NCBI GenBank assembly: GCA_938041435.1
Contig: CALISR010000001.1
Span: 1-27,076 of the forward strand
Source of the DNA: an uncultured Candidatus Saccharibacteria bacterium
GTDB taxonomy: Bacteria; Patescibacteriota; Saccharimonadia; Saccharimonadales; Saccharimonadaceae
Reading direction: 5' to 3'
Length of the DNA: 27,076 bases
This document shows positions 13,400 to 20,746 of the stretch, piece by piece (the stretch's first letter is position 1; every line of letters starts with the position of its first letter). The notes below the pieces were generated by a model, which saw nothing but the letters and a program-made list of their open reading frames with translations, did not search any database and was not told where the DNA came from. The translations under genes and the position numbers were made by a program.

Positions 13400-14809
13400 A
13401 TGGCTACCAAACTTCCTACCGTTGCAATCATCGGGCGTGCCAATGCTGGTAAGAGCTCGTTGTTTAATCGTATGATGCGCTCGCAGCAGGCTATCGTGGC
13501 ACGCGAGGCCGGCACGACGCGCGATCGGGTGGTGGGCAAGGCAGCCTATCATGGGCATGAGTTTTGGCTGGTCGATACCGCCGGCCTCAAGCCAGCCGAA
13601 GATGAGTTTGAGGCAAGTATTCAAGAGCAAATCACCGATGCATCCGATGCGGCCGACGTCATCCTCGTGGTCGTGGATAGCACCGAATACCCCAGCGACG
13701 AAGACCGGCGCGTTGCCAAGACCGCCCTCAAGAGTCGCAAGCCTGTCATTCTCATTGCCAACAAAACCGACCTGCGGGGCAGCTTGCCCACTAGTGAGTT
13801 TCTTCGTCTTGGCATTAAGAGCATTATCCGCACCAGTGCCGAGCACAACAGTGGCATTAGCGATGCACTGGATGAGATCTGCCAACACATCCCAGAGAAG
13901 CGCCAAGCCGAGCCGAGCGATGTGCTCAAGATTGCGCTGATCGGCCGGCCCAATGTGGGCAAATCCAGCCTCTTCAACACCCTGGCAGGCAAGCAGCAAG
14001 CTATCGTGGCTGGGGTGGCAGGCACCACGCGCGATGTCAATCGCATCCGTCTGCGCTACCAGGGGCAAGCCATCGAGCTGCTCGACACCGCCGGTATTCG
14101 CCGCCAAGGCAAGCAGGAGGTGGGCATCGAGAAGTTTAGCGTCTTGCGCACCCTGGCTGCCATTGAGGAGGCCGATATTTGCTTCCTCCTGATGGACGTG
14201 AATGAGCTCAACACCGCCCTGGACCAACGGCTTGCTGGCATCATCGCCGAGGCAGGCAAGGGCATGGCCATCGTCGTGAGCAAATGGGACGCCGTGGAGG
14301 GCAAAGATGCCTACACACGCGATGCACTCGCCCCGCAGATCTCCGCCCAGTTCGACTTCACGCCGTGGGCGCCACTCATCTTTACCAGTGCCGTTACGGG
14401 CCAGAATGTGACGAAATTATTCGACCTCGCTCTTGGCATCGCCGCCCATCGCCAGCAAAAAACCACCACGCGCACCCTCAACGACCTCCTGCAGCGCTCC
14501 GTGCAGAAGCACCCACCAGCCGGCCTCAAAAACACACACCCCAAGCTGCGCTACATCGTCCAGACAGACACCAACCCACCGTGGTTTGTCATCTATGGCA
14601 GCAACCTCAAGTTCGTCCACTGGAGCTACAAGCGCTACCTCGAGCGGCGCATCCGCGACACCTACGACTACACCGGCACCCCCATCAAGCTCTCCTTCCG
14701 CGACGAGAAGCAGCTCAAAGCCAACCGCGAGCGCATCAAGCGCGGCCTCGAGCCTGTGACGAAAGCATATAAGCAAGCTAAAGACGCCGAAAGATCCGCC
14801 AAGCGATAA
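13400..14809 (+). CDS. der: Ribosome biogenesis GTPase Der (EngA)
   Basis: 469 residues, the normal length. Two tandem GTPase domains are complete. Domain 1 has the P loop GRANAGKSS (12-20), DTAG (59-62) and NKTD (121-124). Domain 2 has GRPNVGKSS (182-190), DTAG (229-232) and SKWD (294-297). The C-terminal KH-like domain (about 355-440) has PPWFVIYGSN and the conserved FVHWSYKRYLERRIR. Der binds the 50S subunit and is needed for its assembly. Two small departures from consensus are seen: Ala-x-Ala in the first P loop (usually GRPNVGKS) and SKWD for NKWD. Both are tolerated in small-genome lineages as far as I know. Confidence 0.97.
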   Translation: MATKLPTVAIIGRANAGKSSLFNRMMRSQQAIVAREAGTTRDRVVGKAAYHGHEFWLVDTAGLKPAEDEFEASIQEQITDASDAADVILVVVDSTEYPSDEDRRVAKTALKSRKPVILIANKTDLRGSLPTSEFLRLGIKSIIRTSAEHNSGISDALDEICQHIPEKRQAEPSDVLKIALIGRPNVGKSSLFNTLAGKQQAIVAGVAGTTRDVNRIRLRYQGQAIELLDTAGIRRQGKQEVGIEKFSVLRTLAAIEEADICFLLMDVNELNTALDQRLAGIIAEAGKGMAIVVSKWDAVEGKDAYTRDALAPQISAQFDFTPWAPLIFTSAVTGQNVTKLFDLALGIAAHRQQKTTTRTLNDLLQRSVQKHPPAGLKNTHPKLRYIVQTDTNPPWFVIYGSNLKFVHWSYKRYLERRIRDTYDYTGTPIKLSFRDEKQLKANRERIKRGLEPVTKAYKQAKDAERSAKR

Positions 14810-14847
14810 TTATAGCCCCACAAGCGTGTGCTACATATAGAAAGAAG

Positions 14848-14876
14848 TTGACAGCGTTATCAATTATTGATATATA
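14848..14876 (+). promoter_or_regulatory. Strong sigma70-type promoter with no gene for 220 bases
   Basis: Perfect TTGACA (14848-14853), 17 bases, TATATA (14871-14876), and TG one base before the -10. This is the best -35/-10 pair in the window. The next start codon on this strand is at 15104, so it would give a leader of about 220 bases or an unrecognised RNA. Confidence 0.65.
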
Positions 14877-14886
14877 TTAGCTTTTG

Positions 14887-14927
14887 TTGACAAACCTATC
14901 GTGTTTGACCAAAAGTGTTTTTTGACA
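14887..14927 (+). repeat. TTGAC repeats downstream of the promoter
   Basis: TTGACA (14887), TTGACC (14905) and TTGACA (14922) recur at 18- and 17-base spacing, just downstream of the TTGACA at 14848. The first is part of TTTGTTGACAAA, a palindrome around two central bases. They may be operator repeats or -35 decoys. Confidence 0.4.
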
Positions 14928-14990
14928 AGCGGGAGAATAGCCAGCAAGGTGAGATTCTCTGGCACTAGCGCCTAGGCCAATAGTAGTACA

Positions 14991-15103
14991 TACAATAGAT
15001 AGTGCCCGATAACCTCATCTTGCTGGCCGCCATCCGGGCGTCTGAGTAGTGTTTTCTCGAGAGGAGACACGGGCACTCCGCCTGGATGAGGAGAAAGAGT
15101 ATC
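14991..15103 (+). promoter_or_regulatory. Structured 5' leader with mutually exclusive stems around the ribosome-binding site
   Basis: A TACAAT -10 (14991-14996) would start transcription near 15002. The leader then offers several pairings. AGTGCCCG (15001-15008) pairs with CGGGCACT (15070-15077). GTGTTTTCTC (15049-15058) pairs with GAGGAGACAC (15061-15070), using two G.U pairs. CATCCGGGCG (15031-15040) pairs with CGCCTGGATG (15079-15088). CCTCATC (15013-15019) pairs with GATGAGG (15085-15091). The last two compete for 15085-15088, and both touch the GAGGAG Shine-Dalgarno sequence (15089-15093) of ATG 15104. G.U pairs exist on the plus strand only in two of the stems, which supports a plus-strand RNA. 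This looks like a translational switch; the ligand is unknown. Confidence 0.5.
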
Positions 15104-15355
15104 ATGGGCACATATTACAACCCTGGCATCGATGTAACACAAGGACGTGTCGGGCGTAAGCTCGACACGTTCATGCACGACGCTGCTATAGATGCTCTCC
15201 GTCCAGGAGAACATCTGTATGCCTGCCTTGAGTTCACGACACACACTGTAGCAGTGTGTGTCGATGAATTCACTGAGTTCAGACAAATGTCTGAACTCCT
15301 CTGCCCATACACACTGTACGCTCTGAGCGAGCTTGAACATGCTCGCTCAGTATAG
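15104..15355 (+). CDS. Small unassigned protein encoded by hairpin-rich mRNA
   Basis: 83 residues from ATG 15104; GAGGAG lies about 10 bases upstream, and the in-frame ATG 15086 would make that sequence coding. The product is soluble and acidic-to-neutral, with likely alpha/beta structure: RVGRKLDTFMHDAAIDAL, EHLYACLEFTTHTVAVCVD and a C-terminal helical stretch ending YALSELEHARSV. I do not recognise a family. Codon use looks like real coding sequence. The odd feature is the nucleic acid: four perfect inverted repeats and one near-perfect repeat lie within the 252 bases (see the repeat entry). Confidence 0.6.
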   Translation: MGTYYNPGIDVTQGRVGRKLDTFMHDAAIDALRPGEHLYACLEFTTHTVAVCVDEFTEFRQMSELLCPYTLYALSELEHARSV

Positions 15356-15426
15356 AAGACTCCGAGCTGACAAGCCGCCAGAATTACCAGCGGCTGCTCT
15401 GCTGCGCATATTCTCCTGCTTGTCAG
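15145..15426 (+). repeat. Series of six regularly spaced inverted repeats
   Basis: Arms in order: ACGTGTCG/CGACACGT (15145-15152, 15163-15170). AGATG.TCTCC/GGAGA.CATCT with one mismatch (15190-15200, 15206-15216). CGACACACACTG/CAGTGTGTGTCG, 12 bp perfect with a 3-base loop (15237-15248, 15252-15263). GAGTTCAGACA/TGTCTGAACTC (15275-15285, 15288-15298). CTGAGCGAGC/GCTCGCTCAG (15323-15332, 15341-15350). A nested pair CTGACAAGC/GCTTGTCAG (15367-15375, 15418-15426) encloses GCCGC/GCGGC (15374-15378, 15390-15394). Hairpin centres fall about 37-50 bases apart. None has a T tract, so they are not simple terminators. Confidence 0.75.
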
Positions 15427-15631
15427 TTCGCTCTATAGATCCACTATACTGATGGGTCAAAAAGATAAAAGCGAATAAATTCTATCTCGAAACTATCCAT
15501 AAAGCACTTCACTAGCAGCCAACGCCAAGAAAGTGGCAGCCTCTATCGCTAAGCACACCAAGCCACAGGCATAATACGACACAAGGGAAAGAAATAAGAG
15601 GTTCTCACACCCAAGCTGGCAATTAATCACC
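15427..15631. other. Gene-free stretch
   Basis: No complete gene is seen. A 23-codon plus-strand frame after a TAA (15503-15574) ends protein-like (LAANAKKVAASIAKHTKPQA) and could be the tail of a lost gene, but it is too short to call. Confidence 0.4.
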
Positions 15632-16600
15632 CTATCCAAACATCATCAGCTGCGCCACCAACCCATCGCGGGTGATGCTGCTGGCGTGGGTGCCAATGCA
15701 AACCAGCTTGGGTGCTTCGCTAGGTTGGCCAGTGGTGATCTGAATCTGCTCGGGCGTAGCTTCGATATGCCGGCGCGTACCATGCTCATCAATAAAGCAC
15801 CCCTTGAGCCGGCGCAGCTCATACGTCGCAAAGAGCTGCAGCCACAGCGCCTCAAAGGCTGCCTCGGTAGCAGTGAGCTGCGACATATCGATGACGCTGT
15901 AGGTCGGGTTATCTGGCACGGCAAGCTCGCCATCATAGGTGTCGAAGAAGGTGAGTAGACTCGACGGCGTTGTGATCTTACTAAGGTCAAAGCACCCATG
16001 CGGCGCAGACAGCACCCGCGTATAGGGCAGGGCGCGGCGCTTGGTATCATAGGTAGTGCGATCATCGCCGTGCAGGAGATCTTCTTTGGTAATAAGAACT
16101 GTATCGGCAGCTTGCAGCTCCACCTCGTGGGCTGGCTCAATACCATGCAAGATTTCGTGTGCGGTGATGACGTAATAGCTCTGCAGCAGCTCATATTTGG
16201 CAAAGATCCGCGCATTGATGAGCTTCTCCACCAAGTTCATCGTCCGCGCGACCCCTGTTGCCTCGATGAAAACCGGGGCAGGGGACGACTGGCAAAAATC
16301 CAGCAGCATGCGCGTCAAGGCATGCTTAGACGAGCAACACACGCAGTCGCCCGCCAGCGTCGTTACAAGCTCCGCCAGGCCTTCCAGCCGGTAGCCATCG
16401 ACGTTCTCGTTGGCATATTCATTCTCAATCACGCGCGAACCTGCAAACTCTGGCTGGCGCAAAAGATACTCCAGCACACTCGTCTTGCCCGCTCCCAGCG
16501 AGCCATTGATGAGATAGAGCGGCACCAGGCCAGGCTGGGTGCGCTGCTCATCAAAGGCAGCATTAAGGCTAAATTCAAGATCATTATCGCGCTGAGCCAT
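15632..16600 (-). CDS. COG0523/CobW-family GTP-dependent metallochaperone-like protein
   Basis: 322 residues from ATG 16600. The frame stays open to 16675, but the -10 box (16612-16607) lies inside that extension, so it is excluded. The P loop is GSLGAGKTS (33-41). The family's metal-binding motif CxCC is present as GDCVCC (Cys86, Cys88, Cys89), followed by VFIEATGVA and ITKED, which stands in for the usual NKxD. The C-terminal domain (about 215-322) is of the CobW_C kind. These proteins deliver or insert metal ions, often zinc, in a GTP-dependent way; the client here is unknown. The promoter is back to back with that of pth. Confidence 0.9.
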   Translation of the reverse strand: MAQRDNDLEFSLNAAFDEQRTQPGLVPLYLINGSLGAGKTSVLEYLLRQPEFAGSRVIENEYANENVDGYRLEGLAELVTTLAGDCVCCSSKHALTRMLLDFCQSSPAPVFIEATGVARTMNLVEKLINARIFAKYELLQSYYVITAHEILHGIEPAHEVELQAADTVLITKEDLLHGDDRTTYDTKRRALPYTRVLSAPHGCFDLSKITTPSSLLTFFDTYDGELAVPDNPTYSVIDMSQLTATEAAFEALWLQLFATYELRRLKGCFIDEHGTRRHIEATPEQIQITTGQPSEAPKLVCIGTHASSITRDGLVAQLMMFG

Positions 16601-16606
16601 GAGTTT

Positions 16607-16642
16607 AGTATAGCATGGCTCAGTATCCATCCATGTTATACT
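16607..16642. promoter_or_regulatory. Back-to-back extended -10 promoters (cobW-like gene / pth)
   Basis: Minus strand TG-C-TATACT (16615-16607) ends 6 bases before ATG 16600. Plus strand TG-T-TATACT (16634-16642) ends 7 bases before ATG 16650. Both transcripts should be leaderless, and the two promoters share a 49-base gap with no space for separate -35 regions. Confidence 0.65.
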
Positions 16643-16649
16643 AATACGT

Positions 16650-17222
16650 ATGAAATTACTCCTCGCTCTCGGCAACCCTGGCCCACGCTATACTGCCACC
16701 CGGCACAACGCTGGCTTCATCATCCTCGACGCTTATGCAGCAGAACAGGGGGTGCAGTTTACCCCAAAGAGCCGATTTAATGCTGAGCTAGCCGAGTTTT
16801 CACACGGTAGCGAGAAGATCATCCTCGCCAAGCCGACCACATTTTATAACGAAACAGGGGTCGCAGCCCGAGCAATCATGGATTTTTATAAATTATCACT
16901 CGACGATGTGCTTGTTATTCACGATGATGTGGCACTCGATTTTGGCAAAATTCGCGTTAGGCGAGGCGGTGAGAGCGCAGGCAACAATGGGCTTAAGTCA
17001 CTCCATCAGTATATTGGGCAGAACTTTTGGCACATTCGCCTTGGCACAGACAATAAAATGCGGCAGCAAGTCGGTGATGTTGACTTCGTCTTGAGTAACT
17101 TTACCTCAGATGAGCAAGCCATTTTGCAGCAGTGGGCAGCCGAGCAGTCAGCCTCTCTCATTGCGCAATTCCTTGCGGGAGACATAGCAGCGACGAGTGT
17201 GACGTACCAGCCGTCGGTATAG
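16650..17222 (+). CDS. pth: Peptidyl-tRNA hydrolase
   Basis: 190 residues, the usual length. It starts MKLLLALGNPGPRYTATRHN with Asn9 and catalytic His19. Downstream are KPTTFYNETG (Asn67; Phe-Tyr replaces the common Phe-Met), IHDDVALDFGKIRVR (Asp92/Asp93) and the signature GGESAGNNGLKS with Asn113. These match E. coli Asn10, His20, Asn68, Asp93 and Asn114. Pth cleaves the ester bond of peptidyl-tRNA released by stalled or aborted ribosomes and is normally essential. It is transcribed alone from a leaderless promoter. Confidence 0.97.
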   Translation: MKLLLALGNPGPRYTATRHNAGFIILDAYAAEQGVQFTPKSRFNAELAEFSHGSEKIILAKPTTFYNETGVAARAIMDFYKLSLDDVLVIHDDVALDFGKIRVRRGGESAGNNGLKSLHQYIGQNFWHIRLGTDNKMRQQVGDVDFVLSNFTSDEQAILQQWAAEQSASLIAQFLAGDIAATSVTYQPSV

Positions 17223-17299
17223 TACATTATTTCGAGTATATTTTATCTCTCGACGACATGTATCAGTGGTGAGTTTGTGGCTTTTGTTTATAGCAATAT

Positions 17300-18412
17300 C
17301 TAATGCTTCACAATCTTCTTCACCCTACGCTTAAAGCGCTGCTCGGCGTGGTGGACGGTGTTTGCGGTTGCAGCCTGGAGATTAATGGCGCGAGCTTCGA
17401 GGATACTACTACCGACTGCCAAGCTAATAAAGACAAGGCCTAGCCCACCGGTCGCCCACTCAGGCAGCTCCACGTGGAAGAGCTTGGCAATCATCATCAC
17501 ACCCAGCGCCATAATGGCCCAGTGCGCACCATTCTCAAGATACTTATATTTACCCAGTGCACCCGTCCGTAGTAGATAGACCGTGAGCGAGCGCACCCAG
17601 ATGGCACCCGCCCCAAGGCCCGCCACGATCAAGACAATACTACTGGTGATAGCAAATGCTCCAATCACCCCATCGAAGCTAAAGCTCGCGTCCAGTACCT
17701 CCAAGTACATCAGGCTAGCAAAAGCCGCCCAGCCTGTTTTTGCTTTGAGAGACTGCGCTGTGTCGTCATGAAAGAACGAACCAAAGAGTTCCAGTCCAAT
17801 ATGCAGCAAGATTCCTAAAATAGATGAGATCAACACCACCGACTCATACTGTCGCTCCACCGTAAAGTACAGCACTGCTGCCACCGCCAGCATCACACAT
17901 ACCTTGAGGTTCTCGAAGCGCCCCGCCTTGGCTAGCCACGGCTCAACGTGCCGCATCCAGTGCACACGCTTGTTGTAGTCCATAAAGTAGCTTAGGCCAA
18001 TCATGATCAAAAACGCCCCGCCAAAGGCATCGATCATTGGCGATGCAGCGTGGAGGATGTGCCCATACTCCGCTGGCTTATGTAGCGCGAGATCGACCAC
18101 TGTTGAGAAGTCGTGCCCGCTTGCCACCATCACGATAACGATCGGCAGCACAAAACGCACCACAAACACTGCAATAAAGATCCCCACCGTCAGGAAAATC
18201 TTTTGCCACAGTGGGCTCAGGCTAGCTAAGACGCGGCTATTAATGACAGCATTATCGAAGCTAAAGGTCACCTCTAGTAGTACTAGGATAGTAAACAGCC
18301 ACAAGCCGCTCACTCCCAAATGGCCAAAAATCGCCCCGCCCAGCAGCACTGTCAGCAGCGCCGAAAACCAAAAAATACGAAAAGGGTGATGAGAATGCCA
18401 GAGATGTTTCAT
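17300..18412 (-). CDS. DUF475 integral membrane protein (TerC-like)
   Basis: 370 residues with about nine hydrophobic segments. Two internally related motifs are diagnostic: LEVTFSFDNAVINSRVL (about 46-62) and LEVLDASFSFDGVIGAFAIT (about 239-258). Acidic residues next to FSFD in membrane segments suggest metal-ion binding or transport, as proposed for TerC/Alx proteins, which belong to the same superfamily. The C-terminus is basic (RFKRRVKKIVKH). It converges with pth across 77 bases without a clear terminator. Its specific ion is unknown. Confidence 0.9.
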   Translation of the reverse strand: MKHLWHSHHPFRIFWFSALLTVLLGGAIFGHLGVSGLWLFTILVLLEVTFSFDNAVINSRVLASLSPLWQKIFLTVGIFIAVFVVRFVLPIVIVMVASGHDFSTVVDLALHKPAEYGHILHAASPMIDAFGGAFLIMIGLSYFMDYNKRVHWMRHVEPWLAKAGRFENLKVCVMLAVAAVLYFTVERQYESVVLISSILGILLHIGLELFGSFFHDDTAQSLKAKTGWAAFASLMYLEVLDASFSFDGVIGAFAITSSIVLIVAGLGAGAIWVRSLTVYLLRTGALGKYKYLENGAHWAIMALGVMMIAKLFHVELPEWATGGLGLVFISLAVGSSILEARAINLQAATANTVHHAEQRFKRRVKKIVKH

Positions 18413-18420
18413 AGTGATTT

Positions 18421-18429
18421 AGTATAGCA
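18421..18429 (-). promoter_or_regulatory. Extended -10 promoter of the DUF475 gene
   Basis: Minus strand TG-C-TATACT (18429-18421), 8 bases before ATG 18412: leaderless or nearly so. Confidence 0.6.
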
Positions 18430-18468
18430 CAGAATAAGGTAGAGCTTCACCTTCTATGGCCTTCTAAG

Positions 18469-19674
18469 CTAATCTTCGTGAAAGACCGCACCAAGGTACA
18501 TTATTACTCTCGTTGCCGACCACTCGTCTTCTGCTTGTAGGCTCGTAGATGCCTCTTGTATCTCTGTGAGACTCCCAAGATAGGCAATGCGTGGCTCATA
18601 CGCACGTACCGTCTCTGGGTCATCTATAATGCCATACGTACTGAGCTCGGCAGCAGTGGCTGGCTGGGCTACTGCTTGCACCATCCCAACGACCTTCATC
18701 TCGCCAGATGGAGTACGCACAACGACCACTCCACCGGACATACCGGGCAAAACGGCATCATCCAGCCCGTTAACATCATTTGCATCCTTAGCCGACCGCT
18801 CAAGGCCCGAGATCATAGCCATCTTGCCATCAGCCCCGCGCTGCCCAGCAGGGAGGAGCACATCGACCTGCGGTGTGGCGATCGGCTGGCCCCATTCTAC
18901 CGGCGCACCCGCAGGGAAGCCCACCGCAAAGAATGGCTGGCCAGCCTGTGTCGCTGCCACTATTTCCTCATCTGTTGCAAGCTGGAGAGGTGAGCTATCT
19001 GGCAGCTCATCACGCGGCCTCAATGCCGCTACATCAGGCATGCCAGAGCTCCACTGGCCTTCGGGCGGTGCTTCGCCATTATGGCAGCCTTTTTGTATCT
19101 CATGAGCCTGGCCATCAGTTGTTTGGAAGGTAATGTCTGTTTGGCGGATAGGATATTTATTAGATACCACGTGTGCGGCCGTCATTACCATAGGCGTACC
19201 ATCTGGCATTGCTATGATGTAGCCACTGCCAGTGATATTCGCACCACCTGCCTCCGCCATATTATGAGCGTGAGCATTTATCTTGACGATGGAGTGCTGT
19301 ACCGCCTGCAAAGCCTCGCGCTTTTGCTGCTCGAGCGCTTCATGATCGCCCAACGCCTCGGCAATGCTCACTGGCGGGCGCTGAGCGACTACCTCGGGCT
19401 GCGTGAGGTCAAGCGACGAAGGCTGGCCAACTGCTGTACATGGCGGCAGTGGTTTATTAGGCCGCTGCGCCTCCTGCCGAGCATGCCCAACATAGGCCAG
19501 TCCAGCCATTGGCATACAGCCAATTATAGCGCCTACCGCTGCACTAAGTGCCTTTTTGCCAAAATTCGCATTCTTCGCATTCTTCTCTTGCTGGAGCCGT
19601 CGTCGTCGCTCCATCCGCGTCTCTGGTTGAGAATGCGGGTCAAAATTATGTTCTCGAACTGCCATTTCTGTCAT
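18469..19674 (-). CDS. Membrane-anchored trypsin-like serine protease
   Basis: 401 residues. A very basic cytoplasmic N-terminus (20-41: RMERRRRLQQEKNAKNANFG region) precedes one membrane segment (about 42-62). A Pro/Gln-rich linker leads to a chymotrypsin-fold domain (about 125-340). The triad can be read: His168 in VMTAAHVVS, Asp214 in MPDVAAL, and Ser313 in LPGMSGGVVVV (GxSGG). The domain order fits an HtrA/trypsin-like protease facing outwards, but no PDZ domain follows. About 60 C-terminal residues are of unknown fold. ATG 19665 is an alternative start three residues in. A role in surface protein processing is plausible but inferred. Confidence 0.88.
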   Translation of the reverse strand: MTEMAVREHNFDPHSQPETRMERRRRLQQEKNAKNANFGKKALSAAVGAIIGCMPMAGLAYVGHARQEAQRPNKPLPPCTAVGQPSSLDLTQPEVVAQRPPVSIAEALGDHEALEQQKREALQAVQHSIVKINAHAHNMAEAGGANITGSGYIIAMPDGTPMVMTAAHVVSNKYPIRQTDITFQTTDGQAHEIQKGCHNGEAPPEGQWSSGMPDVAALRPRDELPDSSPLQLATDEEIVAATQAGQPFFAVGFPAGAPVEWGQPIATPQVDVLLPAGQRGADGKMAMISGLERSAKDANDVNGLDDAVLPGMSGGVVVVRTPSGEMKVVGMVQAVAQPATAAELSTYGIIDDPETVRAYEPRIAYLGSLTEIQEASTSLQAEDEWSATRVIMYLGAVFHED

Positions 19675-19683
19675 GGTTTGGCC

Positions 19684-19689
19684 ATTATA
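19684..19689 (-). promoter_or_regulatory. -10 box of the protease gene
   Basis: Minus strand TATAAT (19689-19684), 9 bases before ATG 19674; the leader would be only a few bases. Confidence 0.5.
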
Positions 19690-19807
19690 GCGCTTTGCGG
19701 GGCTAAATACAAATTTATAATAGTAGTTGACAGAGGAGAAACAGAGGACGCATTACCCCTGCATGTAGTATAGATATTTGTCATACAATGCAAAATGTAC
19801 TACTATA

Positions 19808-19930
19808 ATGCCACGCCCATACTGGGAAGAGCTAGAAAACCAGGCTCATAGCATCCCCAAGTACTATGTTGATCCAAACACTACTCCAGACGACAAGCAG
19901 CCAGCACGTAGCAACACAGCTCAGCTCTAG
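19808..19930 (+). CDS. Small ORF, 40 residues, Pro-rich
   Basis: ATG 19808 to TAG 19930. The product begins MPRPYWEELENQAHSIPKYY and ends in a polar tail (DDKQPARSNTAQL). A TACAAT -10 (19784-19789) lies 18 bases upstream, and codon choice looks like the neighbouring genes. It follows divergently from the protease promoter, 133 bases away. There is no membrane segment and no recognised family. It is offered as a probable real gene on the strength of promoter position and composition only. Confidence 0.5.
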   Translation: MPRPYWEELENQAHSIPKYYVDPNTTPDDKQPARSNTAQL

Positions 19931-20414
19931 TGCTCACTAGCGTATAACGGCGTTTTCTTGCATATCTCTCACTTGAATAAATAATCAGTTCACTGCGCAA
20001 TAACAGAGAAAAACATGGTGAAAAGTATTGTTCAACCATAGATTTTGTGTGCGTTAAGCTATATAGTAATATCTGATGGAAGCGCGTGTCAATTGCACGA
20101 ACTCTTGGCATGTGGCTCTTATTTATCTGCGTCTTACCTCCCACATACCGTACCAGAGGGTATAGCAACACGAAGGAAGAGCTACTTATTAAATCTTCTA
20201 CAGTACAGTCTTTACACTAATAATTCTTTGCTCTATAGACAAACAAAAAACACCGGAACTCTGAGATCTCAGCCACTACCAGAGATAATAGCTATCTTTG
20301 TTTTGGTAGCGCGTGTCACAAACCGCCAGAGCAACTCATAGCGTCTTCGCACACCAAAGTAAATCAGCTTAAAATAACTAATGTGTGACTAGCTCATCAC
20401 TAACTCACCCCAAC
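19931..20414. other. Gene-free stretch
   Basis: No convincing gene. A 12-bp perfect palindrome CTGAGATCTCAG sits at 20261-20272. On the minus strand a 32-codon open run between about 20388 and 20278 (ending KTKIAIISGSG) could be a gene remnant but has no start and no recognisable family. This stretch is more AT-rich than the flanking genes. Confidence 0.4.
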
Positions 20415-20457
20415 AAAAAAGCGCTCATAGTAAGGGTGGGCATCACTATGAGCGCTT
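20413..20457 (-). terminator. Strong intrinsic terminator of the structured RNA
   Basis: Perfect 13-bp stem AAGCGCTCATAGT/ACTATGAGCGCTT (20419-20431 with 20445-20457), 13-base loop, then TTTTTT on the minus strand. The strongest terminator in the window. Confidence 0.85.
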
Positions 20458-20640
20458 GGTTTGCCCTTCGTCCCACCCAATCAGGGTATACGTGATCTAC
20501 TCACACATACGAGATCCGCTGGACAAAGGGGTTAGTAAGCACACAACCCTGTCTAACGGTGCTGCAGTGGAGGGTAGATAACTACAGCACAGATTGTGTG
20601 CAACCTAACACGTTACCTTCGTGAAAACACTGGGGTAACT
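20415..20640 (-). ncRNA. Structured RNA candidate with three packed stems and an intrinsic terminator
   Basis: Read on the minus strand (5' at about 20640), four helices follow almost without gaps. A: GTTACC (20639-20634)/GGTAAC (20617-20612). B: GTTAG (20609-20605)/CTAAC (20535-20531), then GCACACAA (20601-20594)/TTGTGTGC (20546-20539), capped by GTGCTGTAGT (20590-20581)/ACTGCAGCAC (20568-20559). C: CCCTTTGTCC (20530-20521)/GGACGAAGGG (20473-20464). D: the terminator. Helices B and C each contain a G.U pair on this strand that would be an A.C mismatch on the other, which supports minus-strand transcription. No long ORF fits. The conserved cores of RNase P RNA, tmRNA and SRP RNA are not seen. 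A promoter could not be placed with confidence. Confidence 0.65.
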
Positions 20641-20746
20641 ATGTTAAAATAGGGGGTATAAGGTACTTGAACGAGCTTGCGCTCAATCAATCACTTATGA
20701 TACTAGCACCCGCTTGACAAAATGTCAACACTTTTCAGCACAAATT

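Noticed and set aside
14284..14776. Long frames inside der on both strands
   Set aside because: Lie in the der C-terminal region, where GC-rich codons keep other frames open; Der itself is complete.
16601..16675. Longer N-terminus for the COG0523/CobW gene
   Set aside because: The extension contains the gene's own -10 box and runs into the pth promoter.
20278..20388. Minus-strand run ending in KTKIAIISGSG
   Set aside because: Only about 32 codons without a start or recognisable family; chance cannot be excluded.
20464..20485. GGGTGGGAC on the minus strand, reminiscent of a T-box sequence
   Set aside because: The specifier stem and antiterminator geometry are not seen, and no aminoacyl-tRNA gene follows the terminator.
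20714..20728. TTGACA/TGTCAA before dprA as a promoter or operator
   Set aside because: No -10 at the proper distance downstream; left as an inverted repeat of unknown meaning.
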